In this document: positions 27,998 through 37,972 of the stretch, in pieces
Layout of the letters: the number at the start of each line of letters is the position of its first letter
How positions within the stretch are numbered: position 1 is the first letter of the stretch
NCBI RefSeq assembly: GCF_023509035.1
Contig: NZ_CP075583.1
Coordinates: 2,418,001 to 2,482,000 of the forward strand
Direction of reading: 5' to 3'
DNA length: 64,000 bases
From: Janthinobacterium lividum
Lineage (GTDB): Bacteria > Pseudomonadota > Gammaproteobacteria > Burkholderiales > Burkholderiaceae_D
Notes under the pieces: model-generated
The model's database searches: none
What the model was told of the DNA's origin: nothing
Seen by the model: only the letters and a program-made list of their open reading frames with translations
Position numbers and translations under genes: made by a program

Positions 27998-28903
27998 TTA
28001 CTCCAGGTTCTGCACCTGTTCGCGCATCTGCTCGATCAGCAGCTTCAAGTCCATCGAGGCGTCGGCGAGTTCCTTGACGGATGCCTTGGCACCCAGCGTG
28101 TTGGCTTCGCGATTCAGTTCCTGCATCATGAAGTCGAGGCGCTTGCCCACTTGCCCGCCCTTGGTGAGGATGTGGCGCGTTTCGCCCAGGTGGGCCGACA
28201 GGCGCGCCAGTTCTTCCGACACATCGATGCGGATGCCGTACAAGATGACTTCCTGGCGGATGCGCTCCATGGCGTCCTGGCGCGACAGGGCTGAATTCGA
28301 ACCCTGGCTGGCCAGGCCCAACGCATCTTGCATGCGCTCGATGGCTTTTTGCTGGAAGGCCGCCACCACTTGCGGAATCAATGGCGTGATGCGCTTGACG
28401 ATGGCTTCCATCGCTTCGATGCGCGACACCAGCACCGCTTCGAGCGCCGCACCTTCGCGCTTGCGGCTGTCGACGAAGGCGGCCACGGTGCGTTTGGTCA
28501 GCGCGCCCACATCCGCCTGCAAGGACTCTTGTCCCACTTGCGCTTCTTCGATGATGCCAGGCCAGCGCAGCAGTTCGGCCACCGTCATGACGGGGGCGGA
28601 GACAAAATGCTGGCCCACTTCGTTTTGCAGGCGCGCCAGTTCGGCCAGCAGGGGCAGGTTCAGCGCCTGCGTGCCGGCCGTCGCGGCCTTGCGGCCAAAG
28701 CTCAGACGTACCTCGACTTTACCGCGCGTGATGGCGGACATGACGGCGGCGCGCAAGTCTGGCTCCAGGGCCCGCAGATCGTCGTTGATCCGGAATTGCA
28801 GGTCGAGAAAGCGTGAGTTGACGCTCTTGATTTCAATTGTCAGTGTGCCTGCAGCACCTTCGCTGGTGGCAACCGCGTAGCCTGTCATGCTTGAAATGCT
28901 CAA
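27998..28903 (-). CDS. yicC: YicC-family endoribonuclease
   Basis: About 301 residues. The conserved N-terminus SISSMTGYAVATSEGAAGTLTIEIKSVNSRFLDLQFRI and C-terminal DUF1732 region (EANTLGAKASVKELADASMDLKLLIEQMREQVQNLE) are diagnostic. I chose TTG 28903 (MSISSMTGYA) because YicC proteins begin MxxSMTGYA and GGGGAA lies just upstream; ATG 28888 (MTGYA) is an alternative. E. coli YicC is an endoribonuclease affecting RyhB decay. It is divergent from rph. Confidence 0.93.
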   Translation of the reverse strand: MSISSMTGYAVATSEGAAGTLTIEIKSVNSRFLDLQFRINDDLRALEPDLRAAVMSAITRGKVEVRLSFGRKAATAGTQALNLPLLAELARLQNEVGQHFVSAPVMTVAELLRWPGIIEEAQVGQESLQADVGALTKRTVAAFVDSRKREGAALEAVLVSRIEAMEAIVKRITPLIPQVVAAFQQKAIERMQDALGLASQGSNSALSRQDAMERIRQEVILYGIRIDVSEELARLSAHLGETRHILTKGGQVGKRLDFMMQELNREANTLGAKASVKELADASMDLKLLIEQMREQVQNLE

Positions 28904-29191
28904 AGGATTCCCCGATTTGGTCTTGTATACAGTCACTTATACACTTAATCAGCCAGCGCAGGCAATACCGCCCGCGCCGCAAAAACAGAACCGCATGGTC
29001 TGATGGCCTGAAAATTGCTGAATAGTGTGCGTTTTACGGCATTGTAAAGAAAATTGTGTTTGGCGGGGCAGGATTGTAGGGATCATGTGTGCGCCGCCCG
29101 CCATTGCGTCCTGCGCTGTTGCATGGCTGCAAATAGACGGGCGCACGGTGGTAAAATCGCTGCCGCAACCCCAATCACACAGGACAATCCC

Positions 29192-29920
29192 ATGACATTT
29201 GAATCCCGCCCGAGCGGCCGCGCCGTCGACGCGCTGCGCGCCATCCGCATCACCCGCCAGTACACCAAGCATGCCGAAGGCTCGGTGCTGATCGAGTGCG
29301 GCGACACCAAGGTCATCTGCACCGCCAGCATCGAAGACAAGGTGCCGGGTTTCCTGAAAGGCAAGGGACAGGGTTGGTTGACGGCCGAGTACGGCATGCT
29401 GCCACGCTCGACGCACACGCGCATGGACCGCGAAGCGGCGCGCGGCAAGCAGTCCGGCCGCACGCAGGAAATCCAGCGCCTGATTGGCCGCTCGCTGCGC
29501 GCCGCCTTTGATTTGCAAGCGTTCGGCGAACGCACCCTGCACCTCGATTGCGACGTCATCCAGGCCGATGGCGGCACGCGCACGGCCTCGATCACGGGCG
29601 CCATGGTGGCCGCGTATGACGCGTTTTCCCAGCTGCAGGCACGCGGCGCGATCGCCGCCATTCCCGTCAAAAGCTTTGTCGCCGCCATTTCGGTGGGCGT
29701 CTATCAGGGCATGCCGGTACTGGACCTGGACTACGTGGAAGACTCCGGCTGCGACACGGACATGAACGTGGTGATGACGGAAGCGGGCCACTTTATCGAA
29801 GTGCAGGGCACGGCCGAAGGCGCCGCGTTTGACCGCGCCGGCATGAACCGCCTGCTGGACCTGGCGCAGGGCGGCATCGCCGACTTGATCGCCCTGCAGA
29901 AGCAGGCGCTCGGCCTTTAA
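29192..29920 (+). CDS. rph: RNase PH
   Basis: 242 residues starting [20 protein letters not shown]. It has RNase PH signatures ([91 protein letters not shown]). It is a phosphorolytic 3'-5' exonuclease trimming tRNA 3' ends. It is followed after 138 bp by rdgB and hemW, a common betaproteobacterial order. Confidence 0.97.
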   Translation: MTFESRPSGRAVDALRAIRITRQYTKHAEGSVLIECGDTKVICTASIEDKVPGFLKGKGQGWLTAEYGMLPRSTHTRMDREAARGKQSGRTQEIQRLIGRSLRAAFDLQAFGERTLHLDCDVIQADGGTRTASITGAMVAAYDAFSQLQARGAIAAIPVKSFVAAISVGVYQGMPVLDLDYVEDSGCDTDMNVVMTEAGHFIEVQGTAEGAAFDRAGMNRLLDLAQGGIADLIALQKQALGL

Positions 29921-30058
29921 TCTTTACATGGATTTACATCCTGTCGCCCGCCGCGCCGGGCAAAAAGCCCACACCTGCCGCCGTTGAGCGCGGCGGTGGG
30001 CCAAGGTGAGGGGAGCGCAAAAGGTTTACAATGTCGACACTTCAACCGGACTACTGAC

Positions 30059-30653
30059 ATGACCCAACGCCTCATCCTCGCCTCGAATAACGCCGGCAAG
30101 CTCAAGGAATTCAACGAGCTGCTCTCGACCATCGGTTTTTCCGTCCATGCCCAGGGCGAGTATGCCGTGCCGGAAAGCGACGAACCGTTTCACACCTTCG
30201 TTGAAAACGCCCTGCAAAAGGCGCGCCACGCGTCGCGCCTGACGGGCTTGCCGGCGCTGGCCGACGATTCCGGCGTGTGCGTCAATGCGCTCGGCGGCGC
30301 ACCGGGCGTGTATTCGGCCCGCTATGCGGGCGAGCCGAAATCGGATGCCGCCAACAGCGCCAAGCTGATCGCCGACCTCGAAGCGCATGCCGACAAGTCC
30401 GCGTATTACTACTGCGTGCTGGTGTATGTGCGCCATGCGGACGACCCGCAGCCGGTGATCGCCGACGGCCGCTGGAATGGCGAAATGCTCGCCACGCCGC
30501 GCGGCAACGGCGGCTTTGGCTACGATCCGCATTTCTTTATTCCCGCGCTGGGCAAGTGCGCGGCCGAACTAGACGTCCGACGAAAAGAACGCGCTGTCGC
30601 ACCGTGGCCAGGCCCTGCGCGCGCTGGTCGACAAGCTGCGGACCCTGCGATGA
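30059..30653 (+). pseudogene. rdgB: RdgB, XTP/dITP pyrophosphatase, one-base insertion
   Basis: Removes non-canonical purine nucleoside triphosphates (ITP, dITP, XTP). Conserved blocks: LILASNNAGKLKEF, LADDSGVCVNALGGAPGVYSARYAG, GNGGFGYDPHFFIPALGK. After AAEL the frame is broken near 30571-30576 (extra base in the AGACGTCC region). Removing one base gives AELDSDEKNALSHRGQALRALVDKLRTLR and a stop at 30653, total 197 residues, the family length. As written, the frame reads through into hemW and makes a spurious 646-residue fusion. The restored stop overlaps the hemW ATG (ATGA). The lesion may be a sequencing error. Confidence 0.88.
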
Positions 30654-31924
30654 TTCCGATCAAACTGGTGGGCGCCGTTGCCAAATCTGCAGCGAAGCCG
30701 GGACCCTCGCCCGCGCCGCAGGAAGGCATTTCCGGGGCGGCCGGGGCGGCCCTGAAATACCTGCAGCCGGGCGCGCTGAACCTGACGGCCCTGCCGCCGC
30801 TGTCGCTGTACATCCATTTCCCGTGGTGCGTGAAAAAATGCCCGTATTGCGATTTCAATTCGCATGAGGTGCGCGGCGACTTGCCGGAAGAGGAATACCT
30901 GGCCGCCCTGCGGCTGGACCTGGAAATGGCGCTGCCGCTGATCTGGGGCCGCAAGATCCACACCATCTTCATCGGCGGCGGCACGCCCAGCCTGATGTCG
31001 GCGGCGGGGCTGGATCGGCTGATGTCGGATGTGCGCACCTTGCTGCCCTTGGAGCCTGATTGCGAAATCACCATGGAAGCCAATCCGGGCACCTTTGAAG
31101 CGGAAAAATTCAAGTCTTACCGGGCCAGCGGCATCAACCGCCTGTCGATTGGCATCCAGAGCTTCAATGGCCGCCACCTGCAGGCGCTGGGGCGCATCCA
31201 TGACGACAAGGAAGCGCGCCGCGCGGTGGAGATCGCGCACGCGAATTTCGAGAACTTCAATCTCGACCTGATGTACGCGCTGCCCACGCAAACTCTGGCC
31301 GAGGCGCAGCAGGACCTGGAAACGGCGCTGTCGTTCGCGCCGCCGCACCTGTCGCTGTACCACCTGACGCTCGAACCGAACACCCTGTTCGCCAAGTATC
31401 CGCCCGTGCTGCCGGACGACGACGAGAGCGCCGACATCGCCGACATGGTGGCCGCGCGCGCGGCGCAGGCCGGCTATGGCCGCTACGAAGTGTCGGCCTA
31501 TGCGCAGCCGGGCCGCCAGGCAAAGCACAATCGTAATTACTGGGAGTTTGGCGACTACCTGGGCATCGGCGCGGGCGCGCATTCGAAGATATCGTTCCCG
31601 CACCGCGTGCTGCGCCAGGCCCGCTACAAGCAGCCGCGCGCCTATATGGACGCGGTGCTGGCCGGTAATCCGGTGCAGGAAGAGCGCGAACTGGCGCGCG
31701 AGGAAATGGGTTTTGAATTCATGCTCAATACCCTGCGCCTGACGCAGGGATTTTCGCCGAACCTGTTCGCCGAGCGTACGGGCCTGACCCTCAACGCCAT
31801 CGAGCAGCCGCTGAACGCGGCCGAAGCGAAAGGCTTGCTGTACCGCGACCACCAGGTCATCCGCCCGACGGAGCTGGGATTGTGCTTCCTGAATGACCTG
31901 CAGCAGATGTTCCTGGAAGACTGA
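30650..31924 (+). CDS. hemW: HemW, radical SAM heme chaperone
   Basis: 424 residues from ATG 30650. Radical SAM cluster motif CxxxCxxC is present (WCVKKCPYCDFNSHEV) and the HemW C-terminal HTH-like region follows (LTLNAIEQPLNAAEAKGLLYRD). Formerly called a HemN-like coproporphyrinogen oxidase; HemW proteins lack the CxxxCxxCxC fourth Cys of HemN, and here the residue two after the third Cys is Phe, so chaperone rather than oxidase. The GGGTPSLM block and YEVSAYA are further family marks. It is coupled to rdgB by a 4-bp overlap. Confidence 0.93.
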   Translation: MIPIKLVGAVAKSAAKPGPSPAPQEGISGAAGAALKYLQPGALNLTALPPLSLYIHFPWCVKKCPYCDFNSHEVRGDLPEEEYLAALRLDLEMALPLIWGRKIHTIFIGGGTPSLMSAAGLDRLMSDVRTLLPLEPDCEITMEANPGTFEAEKFKSYRASGINRLSIGIQSFNGRHLQALGRIHDDKEARRAVEIAHANFENFNLDLMYALPTQTLAEAQQDLETALSFAPPHLSLYHLTLEPNTLFAKYPPVLPDDDESADIADMVAARAAQAGYGRYEVSAYAQPGRQAKHNRNYWEFGDYLGIGAGAHSKISFPHRVLRQARYKQPRAYMDAVLAGNPVQEERELAREEMGFEFMLNTLRLTQGFSPNLFAERTGLTLNAIEQPLNAAEAKGLLYRDHQVIRPTELGLCFLNDLQQMFLED

Positions 31925-31935
31925 CGCCGCTTGTC

Positions 31936-33123
31936 TTAATGCGCGGTGGCGGCGCGCAGGCGCTGCAGCTTGGCCGCGTACAGCCCGTGCTCGCTGCGCG
32001 TGGTGCTGTTGTCCATCGCCAGTTCCAGCTGCCTGTCCGCCTGCGCCAGCTGGCCCATGCGCGCATAGGCCTGCGCCAGCCAGAAGTGAAATTCATGGTA
32101 GTAGGGGTCGCGCGCGATCTCGCGCTTGAACAGGCGCGCCGCTTCCTGGTAGTTGGCGCTTTCCATGGCGCGCTGGCCCAGGTTGAAAAAGTGGAAGGGC
32201 GGCTCTGGCTGCAGGGCCAGCAATTTGCGTCGCAGCAGCTGCGCTTCGTCCGTGCGTCCCAGGCCGTCGAGTGCCTGCGCCAGGTTGGACAGCAGCACGG
32301 TGTTTGATGGCGAGCGCTCCAGTGCGTAAGCGAGCGTGCGCCGCGCCGGCTCGATGTCGCCATGGCGCAGCTGGATGATGCCCAGTGTATTGAAGGCGCC
32401 CGCAAACGTGGGGTCTTGCAGGATGGCGGCGCGGGCATACCAGTAGGCTTGATCGAGCTCGCCGCTGGCCATGGTTTCGGCAGCGCGATTGTTGAGGTAC
32501 ATGGCCAGAATGGTCGCCTCGCCGATTTGCAGCGTGCGCTGGCCGGTGAGGTCTTCGCCAGGCAGGAAGTCGATGAGCAGGATGGCATCGGCGTCGTAGC
32601 CGACGGTATTGCTGGCGGCACGGCGTTCCAGCGCGAGATTGACGTGGCCGGCGACGAAATACATGCCACCGCTGCGGCTCCAGCTTTCTTCTCCCAATAC
32701 CACCTGATAGTGCACATCGAGCCCCATTTCCTTGGCCAGCGCGGCCGTCATCAGCACCAGGGACAGGCAATTGCCGCTGCGCGCATCAAACGCCTGTGCC
32801 GCCGTGCGCGTCATGGCGGCATCATATTCCAGCTGCAGTCCGGCCCTGTTGCCCAGGGCAGCGGCGAGGGCGCGGCGGGGATTATTGCTGCGCGCCTCGC
32901 GCGCGATATCGACACGCACGTAGTGCCGCATGGCGTCGCTCACGGCAAACGCCTGCTGCGGGTCGACCGGCACTGCCGGCGCGGCAAAGCTGGCATCGTT
33001 GAACAGGTCGGGCGGAGGTGGGGTGGCGGGCGCCGTGGCGCAGCCGGCAAGGGCTGCACACAGCAGCAAGGGGCATAAGAGGCCCAGGCGCAGCTGTTCG
33101 CTGATGCCGCAGATACTTTTCAT
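31936..33123 (-). CDS. Lipoprotein with transglutaminase-like and TPR domains
   Basis: 395 residues from ATG 33123 with a lipoprotein signal ending in the lipobox LAGC (Cys28). Residues ~90-210 resemble a transglutaminase-fold cysteine enzyme: Cys in SGNCLSLVLMTAAL, His in AGHVNLALE, Asp in ADAILLIDF. The C-terminal half (~230-390) is a row of TPR repeats (FAGAFNTLGIIQLRHGDIEPARRTL, FHFWLAQAYARMGQLAQADR). Substrate is unknown. It is convergent with hemW. A start at 33225 would bury the signal peptide, so it was rejected. Confidence 0.8.
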   Translation of the reverse strand: MKSICGISEQLRLGLLCPLLLCAALAGCATAPATPPPPDLFNDASFAAPAVPVDPQQAFAVSDAMRHYVRVDIAREARSNNPRRALAAALGNRAGLQLEYDAAMTRTAAQAFDARSGNCLSLVLMTAALAKEMGLDVHYQVVLGEESWSRSGGMYFVAGHVNLALERRAASNTVGYDADAILLIDFLPGEDLTGQRTLQIGEATILAMYLNNRAAETMASGELDQAYWYARAAILQDPTFAGAFNTLGIIQLRHGDIEPARRTLAYALERSPSNTVLLSNLAQALDGLGRTDEAQLLRRKLLALQPEPPFHFFNLGQRAMESANYQEAARLFKREIARDPYYHEFHFWLAQAYARMGQLAQADRQLELAMDNSTTRSEHGLYAAKLQRLRAATAH

Positions 33124-33253
33124 GTTCGTGCTCCCGCAGAACAATGTCAGGCGCAACACGTATTGCTGTCGGTGGAGCGCCATGCCACCTGAAACAAGTA
33201 TCCTCGCGCGCCACGGCGCTGTCAAACCCTTTCAAGTGGCGGCGCTGTCGCCC

Positions 33254-34972
33254 TTAAAACTCTTCCCAATCCTGCTCGCCAGCCACGTGCGCCTGGGGCT
33301 TGCGCGCAGGAGGCGCGCTCCTGGCCGCGATGCCTGGCTGCCTGGCGGCGGTGCTCCTGGCCGCCGGCTTGGCCAGCTGGGTGGGCGCAGGCCGCGCGGT
33401 GCGTACCGGCGCCGCCGTGACCACGTGTTCGAGCTGGAAGCCGGCCGCCACTTGCGCCAGGTGCGCGGCCTGGTCCTGCATGCTTTCGGCCGCGGCCGCC
33501 GCTTCTTCCACCAGCGCCGCATTTTGCTGCGTCACCTGGTCCATCTGCGCGATGGCCTGGTTGACCTGGTCGATGCCCATGCTTTGCTCGGCGCTGGCGG
33601 CAGTGATCTCGGCCATGATGTCGGTGACCCTGCGCACGCTGTCGACCACTTCGTCCATGGTGCTGCCAGCCTGCTGCACCAGCCGCGTGCCGTTGTTGAC
33701 CTGCTCCACCGAGTCGCCGATCAGGGTCTTGATTTCGCGCGCGGCCGCAGCCGAGCGCTGCGCCAGGCTGCGCACTTCCGTGGCGACGACGGCAAAGCCG
33801 CGACCCTGCTCACCGGCCCTGGCCGCTTCGACGGCCGCGTTCAGGGCCAGGATATTCGTCTGGAAGGCGATGCCGTCGATGACGCCGATGATGTCGACGA
33901 TTTTCGTCGACGCCGTATCGATGGCGCCCATGGTGTCGACCACCTGGCTGACGATGCTGCCGCCCCGTTCGGCCACGCCGGAGGCGGCCACCGCCATCTG
34001 GTTGGCCTGGCGCGCATTGTCCGCATTCTGCTTCACGGTGCTGGTCAGTTCTTCCATCGACGACGCCGTCTCTTCCAGCGAACTGGCCTGCTGTTCCGTG
34101 CGCGCTGACAAATCCTGGTTGCCGGCGGCGATTTCGCCCGACGCCGTGGCAATCGCCTTGGTGCCCGTCTGCACTTCCGACACCACCTTGCGCAGCGCCT
34201 CGTTCATGCCGTGCAGGGCGCGCATCAGGTCGCCGATTTCATCGCTGGCAGGCGTGCCGAAATGCGTGCGCAGATCGCCGTCGGCCACCGTTTCGGCCAC
34301 TTTCACGGCGGCCTTCAACGGTTGCGTGATCGAACGCGTGATCAGCCAGGCGCAGACGCTGCCCAGCGCCACCACCAGCGCGCACAAGGTCAGCAGCAGG
34401 GTGAAGCTGCGCTCGTTGGCGGCCTCGATCGCTTGCGCCGTCGCGTCGATGGCCTGGCGCTGCTGTGACAGCAGGGCCTTGACGTTGTTCTGGTACTTGG
34501 CGGCGGCCGGCGCAAAGCTGTCACGGTAGGCGCTTTCCGCCTGCGCCGCATTGCCGGCCTTGCGCGCATTCATCACCAGGGTCTTGGCATCCTGGTACTT
34601 GACGCGCTCGGCGATGGACGCCTTGAATATGCTTTTTTCCTCGTCGCTGTCGAGCAGTGCCTCGATCTTCTTCAGCAGTTCGCTGCCCTGTTTCGTGCTG
34701 TCGGCGATGGTGTCGGCAAACACGCTCGACAGGGTTTCATCGGTGCTCCTGGCGATCATCGAGGTGCGCGCGATGGCCGAGTAAATCAGCACGTACCAGT
34801 CCGATACCAGGCGTTCCTTGGCCAGCGGTTGTTCCATCATTTGCCGCGTCGCTTCGGCATTCACGCGGGCGCTGTACAGCGCGTATGAGGTGGAGATCAC
34901 GGACAGCAGCAGCACCAGCGCGAAGCCTGCAGCCAGGCGCGTGCCGATACGAAGGTGGGAGAGGGCGTGCAT
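33254..34972 (-). CDS. Methyl-accepting chemotaxis protein
   Basis: 572 residues from ATG 34972. TM1 is near 12-32 (AAGFALVLLLSVISTSYALY), followed by a four-helix-bundle periplasmic domain to ~190, TM2 (FTLLLTLCALVVALGSVCAWLI), HAMP, and a signalling domain whose tip is intact (IDGIAFQTNILALNAAVEAARAGEQGRGFAVVATEVRSLAQRSA). The Ala/Pro/Arg-rich tail ends in DWEEF, resembling the NWETF pentapeptide that tethers CheR/CheB, so it may be a high-abundance-type receptor. The ligand is unknown. Confidence 0.94.
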   Translation of the reverse strand: MHALSHLRIGTRLAAGFALVLLLSVISTSYALYSARVNAEATRQMMEQPLAKERLVSDWYVLIYSAIARTSMIARSTDETLSSVFADTIADSTKQGSELLKKIEALLDSDEEKSIFKASIAERVKYQDAKTLVMNARKAGNAAQAESAYRDSFAPAAAKYQNNVKALLSQQRQAIDATAQAIEAANERSFTLLLTLCALVVALGSVCAWLITRSITQPLKAAVKVAETVADGDLRTHFGTPASDEIGDLMRALHGMNEALRKVVSEVQTGTKAIATASGEIAAGNQDLSARTEQQASSLEETASSMEELTSTVKQNADNARQANQMAVAASGVAERGGSIVSQVVDTMGAIDTASTKIVDIIGVIDGIAFQTNILALNAAVEAARAGEQGRGFAVVATEVRSLAQRSAAAAREIKTLIGDSVEQVNNGTRLVQQAGSTMDEVVDSVRRVTDIMAEITAASAEQSMGIDQVNQAIAQMDQVTQQNAALVEEAAAAAESMQDQAAHLAQVAAGFQLEHVVTAAPVRTARPAPTQLAKPAARSTAARQPGIAARSAPPARKPQAHVAGEQDWEEF

Positions 34973-35094
34973 GGTTGGAATTCCTGTCGCAGAGGGATTG
35001 AAGGTTGCCTGTGCGACATAGTATGCACTGATAAGTGACCAATAGGCGAGGGAAAAGCGCGCTTGTTGCTGCCCCTGTTGCAGTCTTGCCCGTG

Positions 35095-35694
35095 CTACAG
35101 ATCGCCCGCCTGGCGCAGGTCCGGCTGCTCGGCCCAGCGGGCGAAGGCGGCCGCCATGCGTTCGCTCTCCGCGATGGCGCGGCGCCAGTCGCGCATGCGC
35201 GCCGCGTGGTCTTGCCCGTAATGGGGGAAGCCGCGCCGGTCGCGCCATTTGCCCGGCTGCGCCAGCGCACCGATGCCGCGCACGGCCAGCACCGGCAGGC
35301 TGTGGTCCTTGTGCCGCAGCAGCTGCGCATCCTGTTCATCGAGGACGGCATCGAGCAGGGCGCGGCAGGTGCGGCTGACGTGCGCAGTTTCGGGCTTGTC
35401 GGGATAGCGCTGGCCCACGTATTCGCGCACCAGGCGGCGCTGCGTGGCCACCGGGTCGGAAAACACGGCAGCGGCCATGCGCCAGGCGCCAATCGAGGCG
35501 CCGACAAAGTGGCGCGGGCGCGGCGCCCGCGCCAGGAAGTCGCCGAACAGCCAGCAATCGAGCTGGTGCAGGATCAAGCCTTTCGGTCCGCCCGCGGCGG
35601 CAGGGACGATGGCAACGTCAAGCGCGCGCAAGCCGTTGTCGGCGATGCGGGCGCGTGCGCGGCGGCCCAGGCGGATGGTGATCGGTGATTGCAT
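35095..35694 (-). CDS. Patatin-like protein, internally deleted
   Basis: 199 residues from ATG 35694. The first ~145 residues match the N-terminal part of a patatin-like phospholipase: AAGGPKGLILHQLDCWLFG oxyanion region and nucleophile Ser67 in VGASIGAW. The last ~45 residues (FPHYGQDHAARMRDWRRAIAESERMAAAFARW) resemble the extreme C-terminus of the same family. The middle, which in relatives of about 350-390 residues carries the catalytic Asp (DGG/DGA), is missing. The reading frame is intact across the join near GALAQPGKWRDRRG. Probably inactive as a lipase. Comparison is from knowledge of the family, not alignment. Confidence 0.68.
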   Translation of the reverse strand: MQSPITIRLGRRARARIADNGLRALDVAIVPAAAGGPKGLILHQLDCWLFGDFLARAPRPRHFVGASIGAWRMAAAVFSDPVATQRRLVREYVGQRYPDKPETAHVSRTCRALLDAVLDEQDAQLLRHKDHSLPVLAVRGIGALAQPGKWRDRRGFPHYGQDHAARMRDWRRAIAESERMAAAFARWAEQPDLRQAGDL

Positions 35695-35897
35695 GAGTAG
35701 TCGTTGGCGGCCTGTAGCCACGTATTTTACCGCCAGCATGGCGCCACGAGACAGACGCGCTCGCCATACTCGCATTGTTACTATTAATAAAATTCTTTAA
35801 GGCAACCATTCTCCTGAGAAATGTTGCATAATATTGGACGTTGAATTTTTGGCATGTGCCAAGGATTCCTTATGTCTTGCTTTTTGATTGGAATTGT

Positions 35898-36763
35898 ATG
35901 CAACTGAATCACGCTTTTGTTCTGACCCTCATCGCTGGCTCTCTTGTTGCCTGCGGCGGTGGCGGCTCGTCCTCCCCAGCTGACCCGGTAGTCGCCGTGA
36001 ATCCGCCTGTGACGCCTGTGACGCCCGTGACGCCTGTTACGCCGCCAGTGGTGCCTGTCACACCGACCGCCACTGGCGAAAACACGGGCACCGTCAGCGC
36101 CCGTTTCGTCAATGGCGACAACAGCCGCTTCGTCTTTACGTCGATCGGCTTGCAGAGCAATGGCAAGGCCAGCACGCTGGTGCAGGATACCTCCGGCGCC
36201 TTGAGCACTATCGGCAGCATCGTCCTGACGGGCAACCCGGCCGTGACGCGTGAAATCAGCGGCGACGCCAGCTTTGCGCAGGGACGCTGGTTCAAGGGCT
36301 CATTCAGCAATAGCTCTGGCGCCACTACGTTAAGTGGCAACAATGCCAGTGCGCATTACGTCGCCTATAACGTGCTCGCCGCACTGCCAGCGACCGGCAC
36401 GTTCACCTGCGATGCAGGCACGTTCACAGCGCCAAGCTATACGGGGGCAGCAGCGTCTCGTCGACCGCTAACTTCGGTACCGCCAGCGGCAATGCCAGCA
36501 TGTCCTTCGATGCCTCCGGCGCCAAAATAGCGCTGACCATCGACGCCAGCGCAGGCGGCAGCACGGGTAAAGTAACAGCTTCGACGACCATGGCTTCGGC
36601 CGCGTCGAGCAGCATCACCGGCGGCTACCTGTCGAATGGCTCGGGCGCGCAGCTGATGCTGGGCGACGGCGGCGCTGGCCGCTATCTGCTGATCGCCGCT
36701 TACAGGGCGCAACTGGCAAATGGCGCCAATTACCAGGGCGTGGCCACATTCCGTTGTTCCTGA
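35898..36763 (+). pseudogene. Secreted lipoprotein of unknown function, frameshifted
   Basis: Not a family I recognise. Starts ATG 35898; signal with lipobox LVAC (Cys19) followed by GGGGSSS, then a Val-Thr-Pro repeat (PVTPVTPVTP), then beta-rich sequence. The frame changes at a run of five G (36443-36447); with six G the protein reads TGGSSVSSTANFGTASGNASMSFDASGAKIAL and continues to 36763 (about 288 residues, ending GVATFRCS). As written it stops at 36530 with a meaningless 20-residue tail. Preceded by weak GGA; followed by a terminator shared with tal. Confidence 0.72.
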
Positions 36764-36775
36764 TCACGCGGGCAT

Positions 36776-36817
36776 GAAAAAAGCGGCGCCGTGCACTGCA
36801 CGGACGCCGCTTTTTTT
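36776..36817. terminator. Bidirectional terminator
   Basis: AAAAAAGCGGCG(CCGTGC...GCACGG)CGCCGCTTTTTTT: a strong interrupted stem with A- and T-tracts on the two sides, between the convergent lipoprotein gene and tal. Confidence 0.92.
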
Positions 36818-36830
36818 ACGCATGTCGTGA

Positions 36831-37766
36831 TTAGCGCAGTGCCGAGATCATCTGTTTAAGCTTGCCGGAATCGACGCAGAAGGCGCGGATGCCTTCTGCC
36901 AGTTTTTCCGTCGCCATCGCGTCTTCATTCATCATGAAGCGGAAGGCTTCTTCGTTCAGCGACATTTGCACAATGTTGGTCGATGGCGCCGCTTCGGCGC
37001 TCAGCTTGCGCTCCACCGGCGCGTTGCTGTCGGCCAGCTTTTGCAGCAGGTCGGGGCTGATGGTGAGCAGGTCGCAGCCGGCCAGTTCGAGGATTTGCGA
37101 TGTGTTGCGGAAGCTCGCGCCCATCACCTCGGTCTTGTAGCCGAACTTGCGGTAGTAATTGTAGATGCGGCGTACCGATTGCACGCCCGGGTCTTCCGCG
37201 CCCACGTAGTCGATACCCGTCGATTTCTTGTACCAGTCGTAGATGCGGCCGACGAACGGAGAAATCAGCTGCGCGCCCGCTTCGGCGCAAGCGATGGCTT
37301 GGGCCAGCGAGAACAGCAGGGTCATATTGCAGCGGATGCCTTCCTTTTCCAGGATGGCGGCGGCGCGGATGCCTTCCCAGGTGGAGGCGATCTTGATCAG
37401 CACGCGCTCGCGTGGAATGCCGGCGTTCGAATACAGGGCGATCAGGTCGCGGCCCTTGGCCACCGTGCCTTCCGTGTCGAACGACAGGCGCGCATCGACT
37501 TCGGTGGAGACGCGGCCCGGGATGGTTTGCAGGATTTCCACGCCAAACGCGATCAGCAGGCGGTCGATGATTTCGGCGGTGGAGGCATGCGGATGGTCGC
37601 GGACGGCCTTTTCCAGCAGCGGCTTGTATTCTTCCTTTTGCACGGCCTTCAGGATCAGCGACGGATTCGTCGTCGCATCGCGCGGCGTGTAAGCCTGGAT
37701 CGATTGGAAGTCGCCGGTGTCGGCCACCACGGTAGTAAATTGCTTCAGTTGTTCGAGTTGGTTCAT
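36831..37766 (-). CDS. tal: Transaldolase
   Basis: 311 residues from ATG 37766 ([19 protein letters not shown]). It is a TalB-type class I aldolase: [17 protein letters not shown], the Schiff-base Lys in [15 protein letters not shown], and [30 protein letters not shown]. It links the non-oxidative pentose phosphate branch with the zwf/pgi/edd genes 10 kb away. A longer frame to 37823 has no support. Confidence 0.96.
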   Translation of the reverse strand: MNQLEQLKQFTTVVADTGDFQSIQAYTPRDATTNPSLILKAVQKEEYKPLLEKAVRDHPHASTAEIIDRLLIAFGVEILQTIPGRVSTEVDARLSFDTEGTVAKGRDLIALYSNAGIPRERVLIKIASTWEGIRAAAILEKEGIRCNMTLLFSLAQAIACAEAGAQLISPFVGRIYDWYKKSTGIDYVGAEDPGVQSVRRIYNYYRKFGYKTEVMGASFRNTSQILELAGCDLLTISPDLLQKLADSNAPVERKLSAEAAPSTNIVQMSLNEEAFRFMMNEDAMATEKLAEGIRAFCVDSGKLKQMISALR

Positions 37767-37972
37767 GGCTGCACGGGAAAGAGTGAATGGGCTTGCCGGA
37801 GTATTGTACCGAATCCCTTGCATGAAGCCTCGACTATTGTCTTCCCGCGCACTACTTGTTCAATTGAATCTTGCTTTTTTGAGAACTCGCGCATAATTGC
37901 CTGGACTTGTTTATTTTGCACATTGTTTTGATAAGTAATGTGCGATGCCATTTTCCAGATGAAGAGCATCCT

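Noticed and set aside
29984..31924. A 646-residue RdgB-HemW fusion protein
   Set aside because: The join contains about 60 residues of meaningless sequence. One base change restores both genes with normal ends and a 4-bp overlap.
36010..36066. The GTGACGCC(T/C) repeats as a CRISPR or satellite array
   Set aside because: They are codon-level repeats encoding Pro-Val-Thr in a lipoprotein linker, in frame and very short.
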